Origin: Gammaproteobacteria bacterium
Lineage (GTDB): Bacteria > Pseudomonadota > Gammaproteobacteria > Steroidobacterales > Steroidobacteraceae
Length of the DNA: 6,696 bases
Assembly (NCBI GenBank): GCA_029857655.1
Contig: JAOUGR010000118.1
Coordinates: forward strand, 1-6,696
Reading direction: 5' to 3'
Shown here: positions 1-5,504 of the stretch, in pieces
Position numbering within the stretch: position 1 is the first letter of the stretch
Layout of the letters: each line of letters opens with the position of its first letter
Program-made: the position numbers and the translations under genes
Notes under the pieces: model-generated
What the model was told of the DNA's origin: nothing
The model's database searches: none
Seen by the model: the letters and a program-made list of their open reading frames with translations, nothing else

Positions 1-603
1 TTCCGCGACGCCGTGGCTGATCAGTCCGCCGCCGCCGGTCGTCAGCCGCCGTTCCGTACCCGTCGCAATCTCGACGGCGTAGAGATCCTGGTCGCGGATG
101 AAGCTGACATAGCGACCCTTCGGCGAATATTGCGGGTCGGTCTCGTACGATTCGGTCGTCGTCAGCCGCCTGACAGCCTGGTTCACCGGCCCGGTCAGAT
201 CGTAGTGGTACAGGTCGCCGCCGAGCGGAAATAGCAGCGCGCGTGAATCCGGCGCCCACTGATACTCGACGATGCCGCGCAGCGCCGCGGTGCGCTGGCG
301 TTCGCGGCGCGCCTCTTCCTCGGCTGAAAGAAGCTCCGCTGCCGGCAGCAGAATGCGCGAATCGACCAGCAGCCGGTGCTGGCCGGCGGCGATGTCGTAG
401 GCCCACAGGTCGTAGGCCTGCGGATCGTCGTCCCGGCCCCGCAGATAGGAAACGAGCGCACCGTCGGGCGAAAATTTCACCTGCCGCAACGAAGGACCCT
501 GCAGGTCGGGGGCATCAAACAGACGCTCGACCGTCAGGTCGCTGGCGCCCGCAGCGGCCGTCAGGGCAATACATGCCGCGAAACCAGTCACAAATGAACG
601 CAT
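1..603 (-). CDS. Dipeptidyl peptidase IV-type S9 peptidase, N-terminal part (cut by window edge)
   Basis: This frame is open for 201 codons from ATG at 603 to the left edge, so the C-terminal catalytic half is missing. The protein starts with a Sec-type signal peptide (MRSFVTGFAACIALTAAAGA, then SDLTVERLF), so a periplasmic or exported enzyme is expected. The visible part is the start of a beta-propeller: FSPDGALVSYLRGRDDD near residue 45, the stretch LLSAEEEARRERQR near 92, then GIVEYQWAPDSRALLFPLGG and FIRDQDLYAVEIATGTERRLT. These resemble bacterial DPP IV (family S9B), which removes X-Pro or X-Ala dipeptides from peptide N-termini. The last residues, LISHGVAE, resemble the lead-in to the conserved EFVAQEEM double-Glu motif, which would lie just off the edge, as would the Ser/Asp/His triad. 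A GGAG Shine-Dalgarno (609-612) lies 5 nt before the ATG. Family is fairly secure; activity cannot be judged here. Confidence 0.86.
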   Translation of the reverse strand, partial: MRSFVTGFAACIALTAAAGASDLTVERLFDAPDLQGPSLRQVKFSPDGALVSYLRGRDDDPQAYDLWAYDIAAGQHRLLVDSRILLPAAELLSAEEEARRERQRTAALRGIVEYQWAPDSRALLFPLGGDLYHYDLTGPVNQAVRRLTTTESYETDPQYSPKGRYVSFIRDQDLYAVEIATGTERRLTTGGGGLISHGVAE

Positions 604-648
604 CGGTGCTCCGTACTGGCGCAGATGGGCTTTGCAGTCGCGCAGCTT

Positions 649-657
649 TGCTAGAAT
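649..657 (+). promoter_or_regulatory. Extended -10 promoter element for the prolyl oligopeptidase gene
   Basis: The 9-mer TGCTAGAAT matches the sigma-70 extended -10 pattern TGnTATAAT at all but one position. Upstream T-rich bases (GCTTTG, 629-634) make only a weak -35, which an extended -10 can tolerate. A transcript start near 663-665 would leave a leader of about 26 nt before the GTG at 691. Predicted from sequence only. Confidence 0.5.
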
Positions 658-676
658 CCGCGCGCCTATTCCGCAT

Positions 677-680
677 GGAG
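677..680 (+). promoter_or_regulatory. Ribosome binding site supporting the GTG start at 691
   Basis: GGAG lies 10 nt upstream of the GTG at 691, slightly longer than the optimum. There is no in-frame ATG before codon 20. Starting at codon 20 would remove the hydrophobic signal peptide core, so the GTG start is preferred. Confidence 0.5.
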
Positions 681-690
681 TGTAAGCACG

Positions 691-2838
691 GTGCGCACCT
701 ATGTCATATCCGGTTTTGCCCTCGCCCTGCTGGCGGTCCATCCGATCATGAGCGCGGCCCACGAACTGCCGGCGCCGAAGTACCCCGCGGCGGCACGCGG
801 CCCCGTAATCGACGAATTTCACGGCACAAGGGTCGCCGACCCGTACCGCTGGATGGAAACGACGGCGCCGGAAATCGCGGCCTGGGTGGCGGCCGAGAAC
901 GAATTGTCCCAGCCCTACCTCGACGCGATCCCCGCGCGCGAAGCGATACGCACGAGGCTCACCGAGCTGTGGGACTACGAGCAGTACGGCTATAGCTGGC
1001 TCGACGAAAAGTCGCGCGTTCCAGTCAAGCGTGGCGATCGTTACTTCTATGTCGAGAAGAACGGCAAGCAGAACCAGGGCGTCCTGTACTGGGCTGCAAC
1101 GCTGAATGCGACTCCGCGCGTGCTGGTCGATCCCAATACGCTATCCAGCGACGGCACGGCATCCCTCGCCGATTACTCGATCAGCCGGGATGGCCGCTAC
1201 GTCGCCTACGCGGTGTCCGATGGCGGTACCGACTGGGACAGCTGGCACGTCAGGGAAGTGGACACGGGCCGCGACTTGCCGGACCTGATCCGCGATACCA
1301 AGTTCACGGGCGTGTCCTGGGTGCCGGATGCGAGCTCGTTCTATTACTCGCGCTATCCCGCGGGCGCGGATGGCCGAGGCGACGACCAGCAGCAGGTCAG
1401 CGTCTACCGGCACCGGCTTGGCACGGCCCAGAAAGACGATGAAGCCGTCTACGCGACGCCCGAGAACCCGCGCCACAACCCCTACGGGCTGGTGTCGCAG
1501 GACGGGCGCTGGCTGGTGCTGGTCATCTCGTACGGATTCGATTCGAATGCGATTCACCTGCGCGACCTGTCGAAGCCCGATGCGCCGGTCATGCGGATCT
1601 TCGACAAGTGGGACGGCATCTACGATTTTCTGGGCGCGGTCGGCGAGCGGCTCTATTTCAAGACGACCCAGGGCGCGCCGCGCGGTCGCGTGATCGCGAT
1701 CGACCCCGCCCGACCCGAACCCGTCGAAATCGTGCCGGAAGCGCAGGCCCGGCTCTATCAGGCAAGCCTGGCGGGCGGCCACGTGATCGCCAATTACCTG
1801 GAGGACGCGCGCTCGCGGCTGCGCGTCTACCGAATGGATGGCAGCCTGCGCGGCGAGATCCGCCTGCCGGGTCTCGGCACCGTGACCGGATTCCCGGATG
1901 CGCCGGAGGAAAACGAGACGTTTTTCGCCTACACGGATTACCTTACGCCGCTCGCCCTCTATCGCTATGACGTTGCCAGGGACGAGACGCAGCCGTTCCG
2001 GCGGCCACGGGCGTCATTTGACGCGGGCCCGTACCTGACCGAGCAGGTCTTCTACACCAGCAAGGACGGCACGCGCATCCCGATGTTCATCACGCGGCGG
2101 CGCGACACGGTCATGAGTGGCGAGAACCCGACGCTGCTTTACGGCTATGGCGGCTTCGACGTGTCGCTGACGCCGGTCTACAGCCCGGTCTACGCCGCCT
2201 GGCTGGAGCGCGGTGGCATCTATGCGGTCGCGAACCTGCGCGGTGGCGGCGAATACGGTGCGGCTTGGCACGAGGCCGGGACGAAGACACACAAGCAGAA
2301 TGTTTTCGACGATTTCATCGCTGCCGCGGAATGGCTCGTGGCCAGGCGTTACACCTCGTCTTCCCGGCTCGCCATTCACGGTCGCAGCAATGGCGGATTG
2401 CTGGTCGGCGCGGTGATGGCGCAGCGGCCGGAACTGTTCGGCGCCGCCTTGCCGGGTGTCGGCGTCCTGGACATGCTGCGCTATCACACGGCCAGCGCAA
2501 ATGCCTACGCCTGGTCGAGCGACTACGGCACGGTCGAGGATCCGCAGCAGTTCCGCGCGCTCCACAGCTATTCCCCGGTGCAGAACCTCGCGCCCGGCCG
2601 CTGCTACCCGCCGACGCTCGTGACGACCGCGGATCACGACGACAGGGTCGTGCCCTGGCACAGCTTCAAGTTCACGGCGGCGCTGCAATACGCGCAGGGC
2701 TGCGCGAATCCGGTGCTGGTACGCATCGAGACGCGCGCGGGTCATGGCGCAGGCAAGCCTGCCTGGATGCAGATCGAGGACTGGGCGAACCAGTGGGCCT
2801 TCCTCGCGAAGCATCTCGGGATGCCGGGAGGCAACTAG
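691..2838 (+). CDS. Prolyl oligopeptidase (S9A), exported
   Basis: A serine peptidase of 715 residues, the usual size for the family plus a signal peptide, that cuts short peptides after internal proline. It begins with GTG and a signal peptide (MRTYVISGFALALLAVHPIM, then SAAHE), so it probably acts in the periplasm. The N-terminal segment DPYRWMETTAPEIAAWV and a seven-bladed propeller region (about residues 80-440) precede the alpha/beta-hydrolase domain (about 460-710). By alignment from memory with porcine prolyl oligopeptidase, the catalytic residues are Ser566 in GRSNGG, Asp650 in TADHDDRVVP and His685 in RAGHGAGKP. The oxyanion Tyr486 (LLYGYGGFD), S1-pocket Trp608 (AWSSDYG) and substrate-binding Arg652 are also present, so it should be active. 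It is divergent from the DPP IV-type gene and ends 7 bp before a strong hairpin with a T-tract. Only oddity: Arg instead of the common Gly before the nucleophile Ser. Confidence 0.95.
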   Translation: MRTYVISGFALALLAVHPIMSAAHELPAPKYPAAARGPVIDEFHGTRVADPYRWMETTAPEIAAWVAAENELSQPYLDAIPAREAIRTRLTELWDYEQYGYSWLDEKSRVPVKRGDRYFYVEKNGKQNQGVLYWAATLNATPRVLVDPNTLSSDGTASLADYSISRDGRYVAYAVSDGGTDWDSWHVREVDTGRDLPDLIRDTKFTGVSWVPDASSFYYSRYPAGADGRGDDQQQVSVYRHRLGTAQKDDEAVYATPENPRHNPYGLVSQDGRWLVLVISYGFDSNAIHLRDLSKPDAPVMRIFDKWDGIYDFLGAVGERLYFKTTQGAPRGRVIAIDPARPEPVEIVPEAQARLYQASLAGGHVIANYLEDARSRLRVYRMDGSLRGEIRLPGLGTVTGFPDAPEENETFFAYTDYLTPLALYRYDVARDETQPFRRPRASFDAGPYLTEQVFYTSKDGTRIPMFITRRRDTVMSGENPTLLYGYGGFDVSLTPVYSPVYAAWLERGGIYAVANLRGGGEYGAAWHEAGTKTHKQNVFDDFIAAAEWLVARRYTSSSRLAIHGRSNGGLLVGAVMAQRPELFGAALPGVGVLDMLRYHTASANAYAWSSDYGTVEDPQQFRALHSYSPVQNLAPGRCYPPTLVTTADHDDRVVPWHSFKFTAALQYAQGCANPVLVRIETRAGHGAGKPAWMQIEDWANQWAFLAKHLGMPGGN

Positions 2839-2845
2839 GAAGACT

Positions 2846-2927
2846 GGGCAGACGAAAGGGGACGGCTCCCTTTTCCCTCCGGAACTTTATGAGGGAAAAG
2901 GGAGCCGTCCCCTTTTTTTGTCTGCCC
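2846..2927. repeat. Large imperfect palindrome, REP/MITE-like, between convergent genes
   Basis: Arms 2855-2879 and 2891-2915 are perfect 25-bp inverted repeats built on AAAGGGGACGGCTCCC and its complement, around an 11-nt loop (2880-2890). Beyond a 1-nt versus 4-nt mismatch, a second pair of 8-bp arms follows: GGGCAGAC (2846-2853) and GTCTGCCC (2920-2927). The element fills nearly all of the 95 bp between the two stop codons. Such size and near-perfection exceed a plain terminator. The GGGGACGG...CCGTCCCC core resembles dispersed palindromes I recall from many proteobacterial genomes; that it is dispersed in this genome is inference, because only one copy is in the window. No transposase is present. 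Confidence 0.7.
2855..2919 (+). terminator. Putative intrinsic terminator of the prolyl oligopeptidase gene
   Basis: A 25-bp stem with an 11-nt loop is followed on the plus strand by a run of seven T (2913-2919), the first three of which can pair with the A's at 2855-2857. This sits 16 bp after the oligopeptidase stop. Read from the minus strand the same stem is followed by only TTT and then CGTC, so it would be a weaker stop for the pilC-yacG operon. It is the core of the palindromic repeat listed separately. Confidence 0.65.
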
Positions 2928-2933
2928 TTTGAT

Positions 2934-3116
2934 CTAGTGCTTCAGCGAATCCGCGTCGGGGTCCGCGTCGGGGATTTCCACAGGTTCGCCGGGGATGGCG
3001 TGACGTTCCTGGAACCACGCGCCCAGGTCGATCAGCTTGCAGCGCTCGCTGCAGAATGGCCGCCAGGGATTGTCCTGCCATTCGCACTGGCGCTTGCAAT
3101 GCGGGCAACTGACCAT
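2934..3116 (-). CDS. yacG: DNA gyrase inhibitor YacG, zinc-binding
   Basis: A 60-residue zinc protein, close to the 65 residues of E. coli YacG, which binds GyrB and inhibits gyrase. The four cysteine ligands are clear: CPHC (Cys4, Cys7) and FCSERC (Cys22, Cys26), followed by the family signature [19 protein letters not shown]. The C-terminal tail is acidic ([13 protein letters not shown]), as in homologues. It is the last gene of the minus-strand operon. The start is uncertain: ATG at 3116 lies 14 bp after the zapD stop, while ATG at 3125 adds MVA and lies 5 bp after it. Neither has a strong Shine-Dalgarno; translation is probably coupled to zapD. The frame stays open further upstream but that part runs antiparallel in frame through zapD and is not coding. 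The TAG stop is 6 bp from the palindromic repeat. Confidence 0.92.
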   Translation of the reverse strand: MVSCPHCKRQCEWQDNPWRPFCSERCKLIDLGAWFQERHAIPGEPVEIPDADPDADSLKH

Positions 3117-3130
3117 GGCTACCATCCCGA

Positions 3131-3997
3131 TCAGTAGCAGGTCGTCAGCACGAAGCGCACATCCTCGGTCGCCTGCACGGGCCGGCTGTGCACGCTGTTC
3201 CAGCGCAGGAATCGCAGGCTGCAGCGGTGGTGGCTTCCGCTGACCTCGGGGTAGAGCCGCGAACCGCCGGGTAATGTAAGACGCACGAGCTGCACCGGCC
3301 GCTCGCGCTCGAATGTGATCTGGTAGACGCCGCCCGGCGCCAGTTCGTCGCGGGGCACGGCGTTCTCGCGCGTGATCCACAGCAATTCGGAAACCGATTC
3401 GCACAGCGGGCGGATCGTGACCAGCCAGTCGGCGAGATCGCTTTCGCGCAGGTCCGGCTCGAGATTGAGCCAATGATAGTAATCTGGCAGGTCGAATTCG
3501 CAGGTGCCGCCCGGGATTGCGCTGCGATGCTTGATCGCATTCAGGAATTCGGATTCCCGCAGGCGCTGCATGAAATTCGCGCCGGCTGAATTCAGTTCCT
3601 CGCGCCGGCGCACCAGCGCGGCGAGGATCGATCGCAGGCGCGCACCGTCGACGCCCGGGCGATTCTGGTAGTCGCGCATCGCCGACATCTGCCGCTCGAG
3701 TTCCTTCAGGACGTCTCCACGCGCGTCGCCGCGCGAAGTGATGGCGAGGATTTCGAGCAATCCCGCGACTGCGGCACGGCTGGACCAGGGGTTGGGAACG
3801 CCGGCATGGTACGAGAGCTGCTGCCACAGGAACTCGAGCCGCATGAATGCGCGCATCCGCTCGTTGAGCGGCTGCTCGTAGGTAATCGGCTCCGGATCGA
3901 CCCGGGATTCGGGCACGGGCTCGAACATCCCCCTATTCTGCGACACGGCTTCCGGCCCCGTAAACAACGCATGCTCTGAACTGCGGCCCGGTGCCAT
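3131..3997 (-). CDS. zapD: Cell division protein ZapD (YacF family)
   Basis: Cytoplasmic protein that in E. coli binds the FtsZ C-terminus and cross-links its filaments into bundles. Here it has 288 residues against 247 in E. coli. Conserved blocks are visible: [20 protein letters not shown] near residue 38, DVLKELERQ near 97, [12 protein letters not shown], the signature [17 protein letters not shown] near 165, and [18 protein letters not shown] near the C-terminus. The chosen ATG at 3997 has an excellent Shine-Dalgarno, GAGGA at 4004-4008, which overlaps the coaE stop and is spaced 6 nt. This start gives about 37 residues before the conserved domain; the ATG at 3928 would give about 14 but has only a G-run touching it. 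It sits between coaE and yacG, the usual gammaproteobacterial order. Confidence 0.92.
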   Translation of the reverse strand: MAPGRSSEHALFTGPEAVSQNRGMFEPVPESRVDPEPITYEQPLNERMRAFMRLEFLWQQLSYHAGVPNPWSSRAAVAGLLEILAITSRGDARGDVLKELERQMSAMRDYQNRPGVDGARLRSILAALVRRREELNSAGANFMQRLRESEFLNAIKHRSAIPGGTCEFDLPDYYHWLNLEPDLRESDLADWLVTIRPLCESVSELLWITRENAVPRDELAPGGVYQITFERERPVQLVRLTLPGGSRLYPEVSGSHHRCSLRFLRWNSVHSRPVQATEDVRFVLTTCY

Positions 3998-4003
3998 GTC
4001 GAG

Positions 4004-4008
4004 TCCTC
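4004..4008 (-). promoter_or_regulatory. Ribosome binding site that decides the zapD start
   Basis: Read on the minus strand, GAGGA overlaps the TGA stop of coaE and lies 6 nt before the ATG at 3997. This spacing is ideal and argues for the longer zapD form, translated by ribosomes finishing coaE. Confidence 0.6.
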
Positions 4009-4615
4009 AGATTTTTGCCGCCAGGCGGCGGTATTTGCGGTCCAGCGCGGCGACCAGCTCGACGAGTTTCGCGGGGTTCCCGTCATTCACGATGACGTCA
4101 TCGGCGGCGGCCAGGCGCTCGGCACGCGTGGCCTGGGCGGCGAGCGCACGGGCGGCGCTTTCCCGGGTTTCGCCGTCACGGCGCATCAGCCGCTCGATCT
4201 GCTGTTCCTCGGGGCAGTCCACGACCAGCACCCGGTCCGCCAGTCCGCGATGGCCGCCCTCGACCAGCAGCGGGATCACCAGGACCTGATACGGGCCGGG
4301 TGCGCTGTCTGCGCGGCGCATCAGCTCTGAAATGATGGCCGGGTGCAGGATTCCCTCGACGATGCCGCGCGTCGCGGCGTCACTGAATATTCGTTCCCGC
4401 AGGCGCTCGCGGTCGAGATTGCCCTTTGCATCGAGAATGCCCTGCCCGAGCGCCTGGGTCAGAGACGCAAGCGCCGGCTGGCCGGGCATCACGGCGTCGC
4501 GGGCGATCCGGTCCGTGTCGATGACCGTGGCGCCGAAGCCTTCGAACAGGTCCGCGACGGTGGTCTTGCCGCTCGCGATTCCGCCGGTGAGTCCGACGCG
4601 CAGCATGCGGCCCAT
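4007..4615 (-). CDS. coaE: Dephospho-CoA kinase CoaE
   Basis: Cytoplasmic kinase that phosphorylates the 3'-hydroxyl of dephospho-CoA with ATP, the last step of coenzyme A synthesis. The 202 residues match the family length (about 200-206). The Walker A loop GLTGGIASGKTT is at residues 8-19, followed by VIDTDRIARDAV (substrate-binding Asp and Arg region), the helix HPAI, IPLLVEGG, VVDCPEEQQIERLMRRDG (lid and Arg region) and the C-terminal ADDVIVNDG signature. The ATG at 4615 starts 2 bp after the pilD stop, ideal for coupled translation. A second ATG at 4606 would give MLRVGLTGG, with GATGGG 4 nt before it, and is nearly as likely. The same frame stays open to 5005 inside pilD, but that extension carries no CoaE sequence and is discarded. 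All key motifs look intact. Confidence 0.95.
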   Translation of the reverse strand: MGRMLRVGLTGGIASGKTTVADLFEGFGATVIDTDRIARDAVMPGQPALASLTQALGQGILDAKGNLDRERLRERIFSDAATRGIVEGILHPAIISELMRRADSAPGPYQVLVIPLLVEGGHRGLADRVLVVDCPEEQQIERLMRRDGETRESAARALAAQATRAERLAAADDVIVNDGNPAKLVELVAALDRKYRRLAAKI

Positions 4616-4617
4616 CG

Positions 4618-5481
4618 TCAGCGCAGGCCCGCGACGCCCAGGTAGCGCTCGATGATCGGCGGACCCCAGAGCATTGCGATCCAGCCTGCGCCCGCGAGAT
4701 ACGGCCCGAAGGGTATCGGCACGCCGCGACCGTGGCGCCTCGCGAGGATCAGGGTGATTCCAACCGCCGCGCCGACGACGGCGGACAACAGCAGCACCAG
4801 CGGCAGCATCTGCCAGCCAAGCCAGGCGCCGATCGCTGCGAACAGCTTGAAGTCGCCGTAGCCCATGCCTTCCTTGCCGGTGGCCAGGCGGAAGGCCTGG
4901 AATACGCTCCACAGGACGAGGTAAGCGGCGGCGGCGCCGATCAGCGCGTCGCGCGGCGAGGCCATGCCGACAGTGGGCCACAGGCTCGCGAGCAATCCGA
5001 GCCACATCAGGGGCAGCGTCAACACGTCGGGCAGCAGTTGCCGGTCCACGTCGATGCCTGTCATCGCAATAAGGTACCAGCTGAATATGAGCGCGAGCCC
5101 AGCCTGGAAGCCAAATTCAAAATGCCAGGCGACCACGCCGGTGACCACGGCCGTCGCGAGCTCGACCAGCGGATAGCGCAGGGAAATCGGGGCACTGCAG
5201 GAAGCACAACGGCCGCGCAGCGCCAGGTAGCTGAGCACCGGGATGTTGTGTATTGCACGGATCTGCACGGAGCAGGATGGGCAGCGCGAGCGCGGCTTCG
5301 AGAGGCTGATCGATTCACCGGCAGGCGCCGCGGCCTGGCCGGTGACCTCCGCGCATTGCGCACGCCATTGCCGCTCCAGCATCAGCGGGAGGCGGTAGAT
5401 CACGACATTCAGGAAGCTGCCGATCGCGAGGCCGAAGAGCCCGGCGACCGCCGCAAAAACGGCCGGGTTCGCCGCCAGCAT
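4618..5481 (-). CDS. pilD: Prepilin leader peptidase/N-methyltransferase PilD
   Basis: Integral inner-membrane aspartyl protease that cleaves type IV prepilin (and, in species with one, type II secretion pseudopilin) leaders after Gly and methylates the new N-terminus. At 287 residues it has normal length. The first membrane helix leads into GSFLNVVIYRLP (21-32). The cytoplasmic loop carries the tetracysteine zinc site CPSC (67-70) and CASC (92-95), which marks the bifunctional form, followed by RYPLVELAT. The catalytic aspartates lie in GIDVDRQLLPD (Asp144/Asp146 region) and in GMGYGDFK (Asp210). About seven to eight hydrophobic helices are seen. The ATG at 5481 has GGAG (5491-5494) 9 nt upstream and follows the pilC stop by 23 bp. 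It sits between pilC and coaE, as in Pseudomonas. Confidence 0.96.
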   Translation of the reverse strand: MLAANPAVFAAVAGLFGLAIGSFLNVVIYRLPLMLERQWRAQCAEVTGQAAAPAGESISLSKPRSRCPSCSVQIRAIHNIPVLSYLALRGRCASCSAPISLRYPLVELATAVVTGVVAWHFEFGFQAGLALIFSWYLIAMTGIDVDRQLLPDVLTLPLMWLGLLASLWPTVGMASPRDALIGAAAAYLVLWSVFQAFRLATGKEGMGYGDFKLFAAIGAWLGWQMLPLVLLLSAVVGAAVGITLILARRHGRGVPIPFGPYLAGAGWIAMLWGPPIIERYLGVAGLR

Positions 5482-5504
5482 GGCCCAGGGCTCCGGCGGC
5501 CCGG

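Larger units (their letters stand above)
604..690. promoter_or_regulatory. Divergent intergenic promoter region between the two peptidase genes
   Basis: These 87 bp separate the two divergent S9 peptidase starts and must hold the promoters of both unless one is read from afar. The plus-strand promoter is recognisable (see the extended -10 entry). For the minus-strand gene I see a good GGAG ribosome site at 609-612 but no convincing -35/-10 pair. No clear operator palindrome was found. Confidence 0.55.

Noticed and set aside
243..995. Plus-strand open frame of 250 codons spanning the divergent spacer and both peptidase 5' ends
   Set aside because: Arg/Pro/Ala-rich composition with no recognisable motif; it overlaps two well-supported genes with signal peptides and is a GC-rich shadow frame.
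1141..1782. Minus-strand open frame of 213 codons inside the prolyl oligopeptidase gene
   Set aside because: Antisense shadow of a high-GC coding region with no family resemblance or ribosome site.
2014..2814. Minus-strand open frame of 266 codons opposite the catalytic domain of the prolyl oligopeptidase
   Set aside because: Antisense shadow; the sense strand carries all catalytic motifs, and the antisense product is Arg-rich without known features.
2744..2932. Short plus-strand frames that run out of the peptidase gene through the palindrome
   Set aside because: The repeat contains no stop in several frames, so such ORFs are by-products of its sequence; frames differ from the real gene.
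2839..2933. Small RNA or CRISPR-like unit in the convergent gap
   Set aside because: A single inverted repeat is present, with no spaced direct repeats and no separate promoter that I could see.
3126..3827. Upstream in-frame extension of yacG through zapD
   Set aside because: Only the last 60-63 residues resemble YacG; the rest is an alternative frame of zapD rather than a fusion protein.
4616..5005. Upstream in-frame extension of coaE within pilD
   Set aside because: The kinase P-loop begins near the ATG at 4615; the extension lies wholly within pilD codons in another frame and has no CoaE homology.
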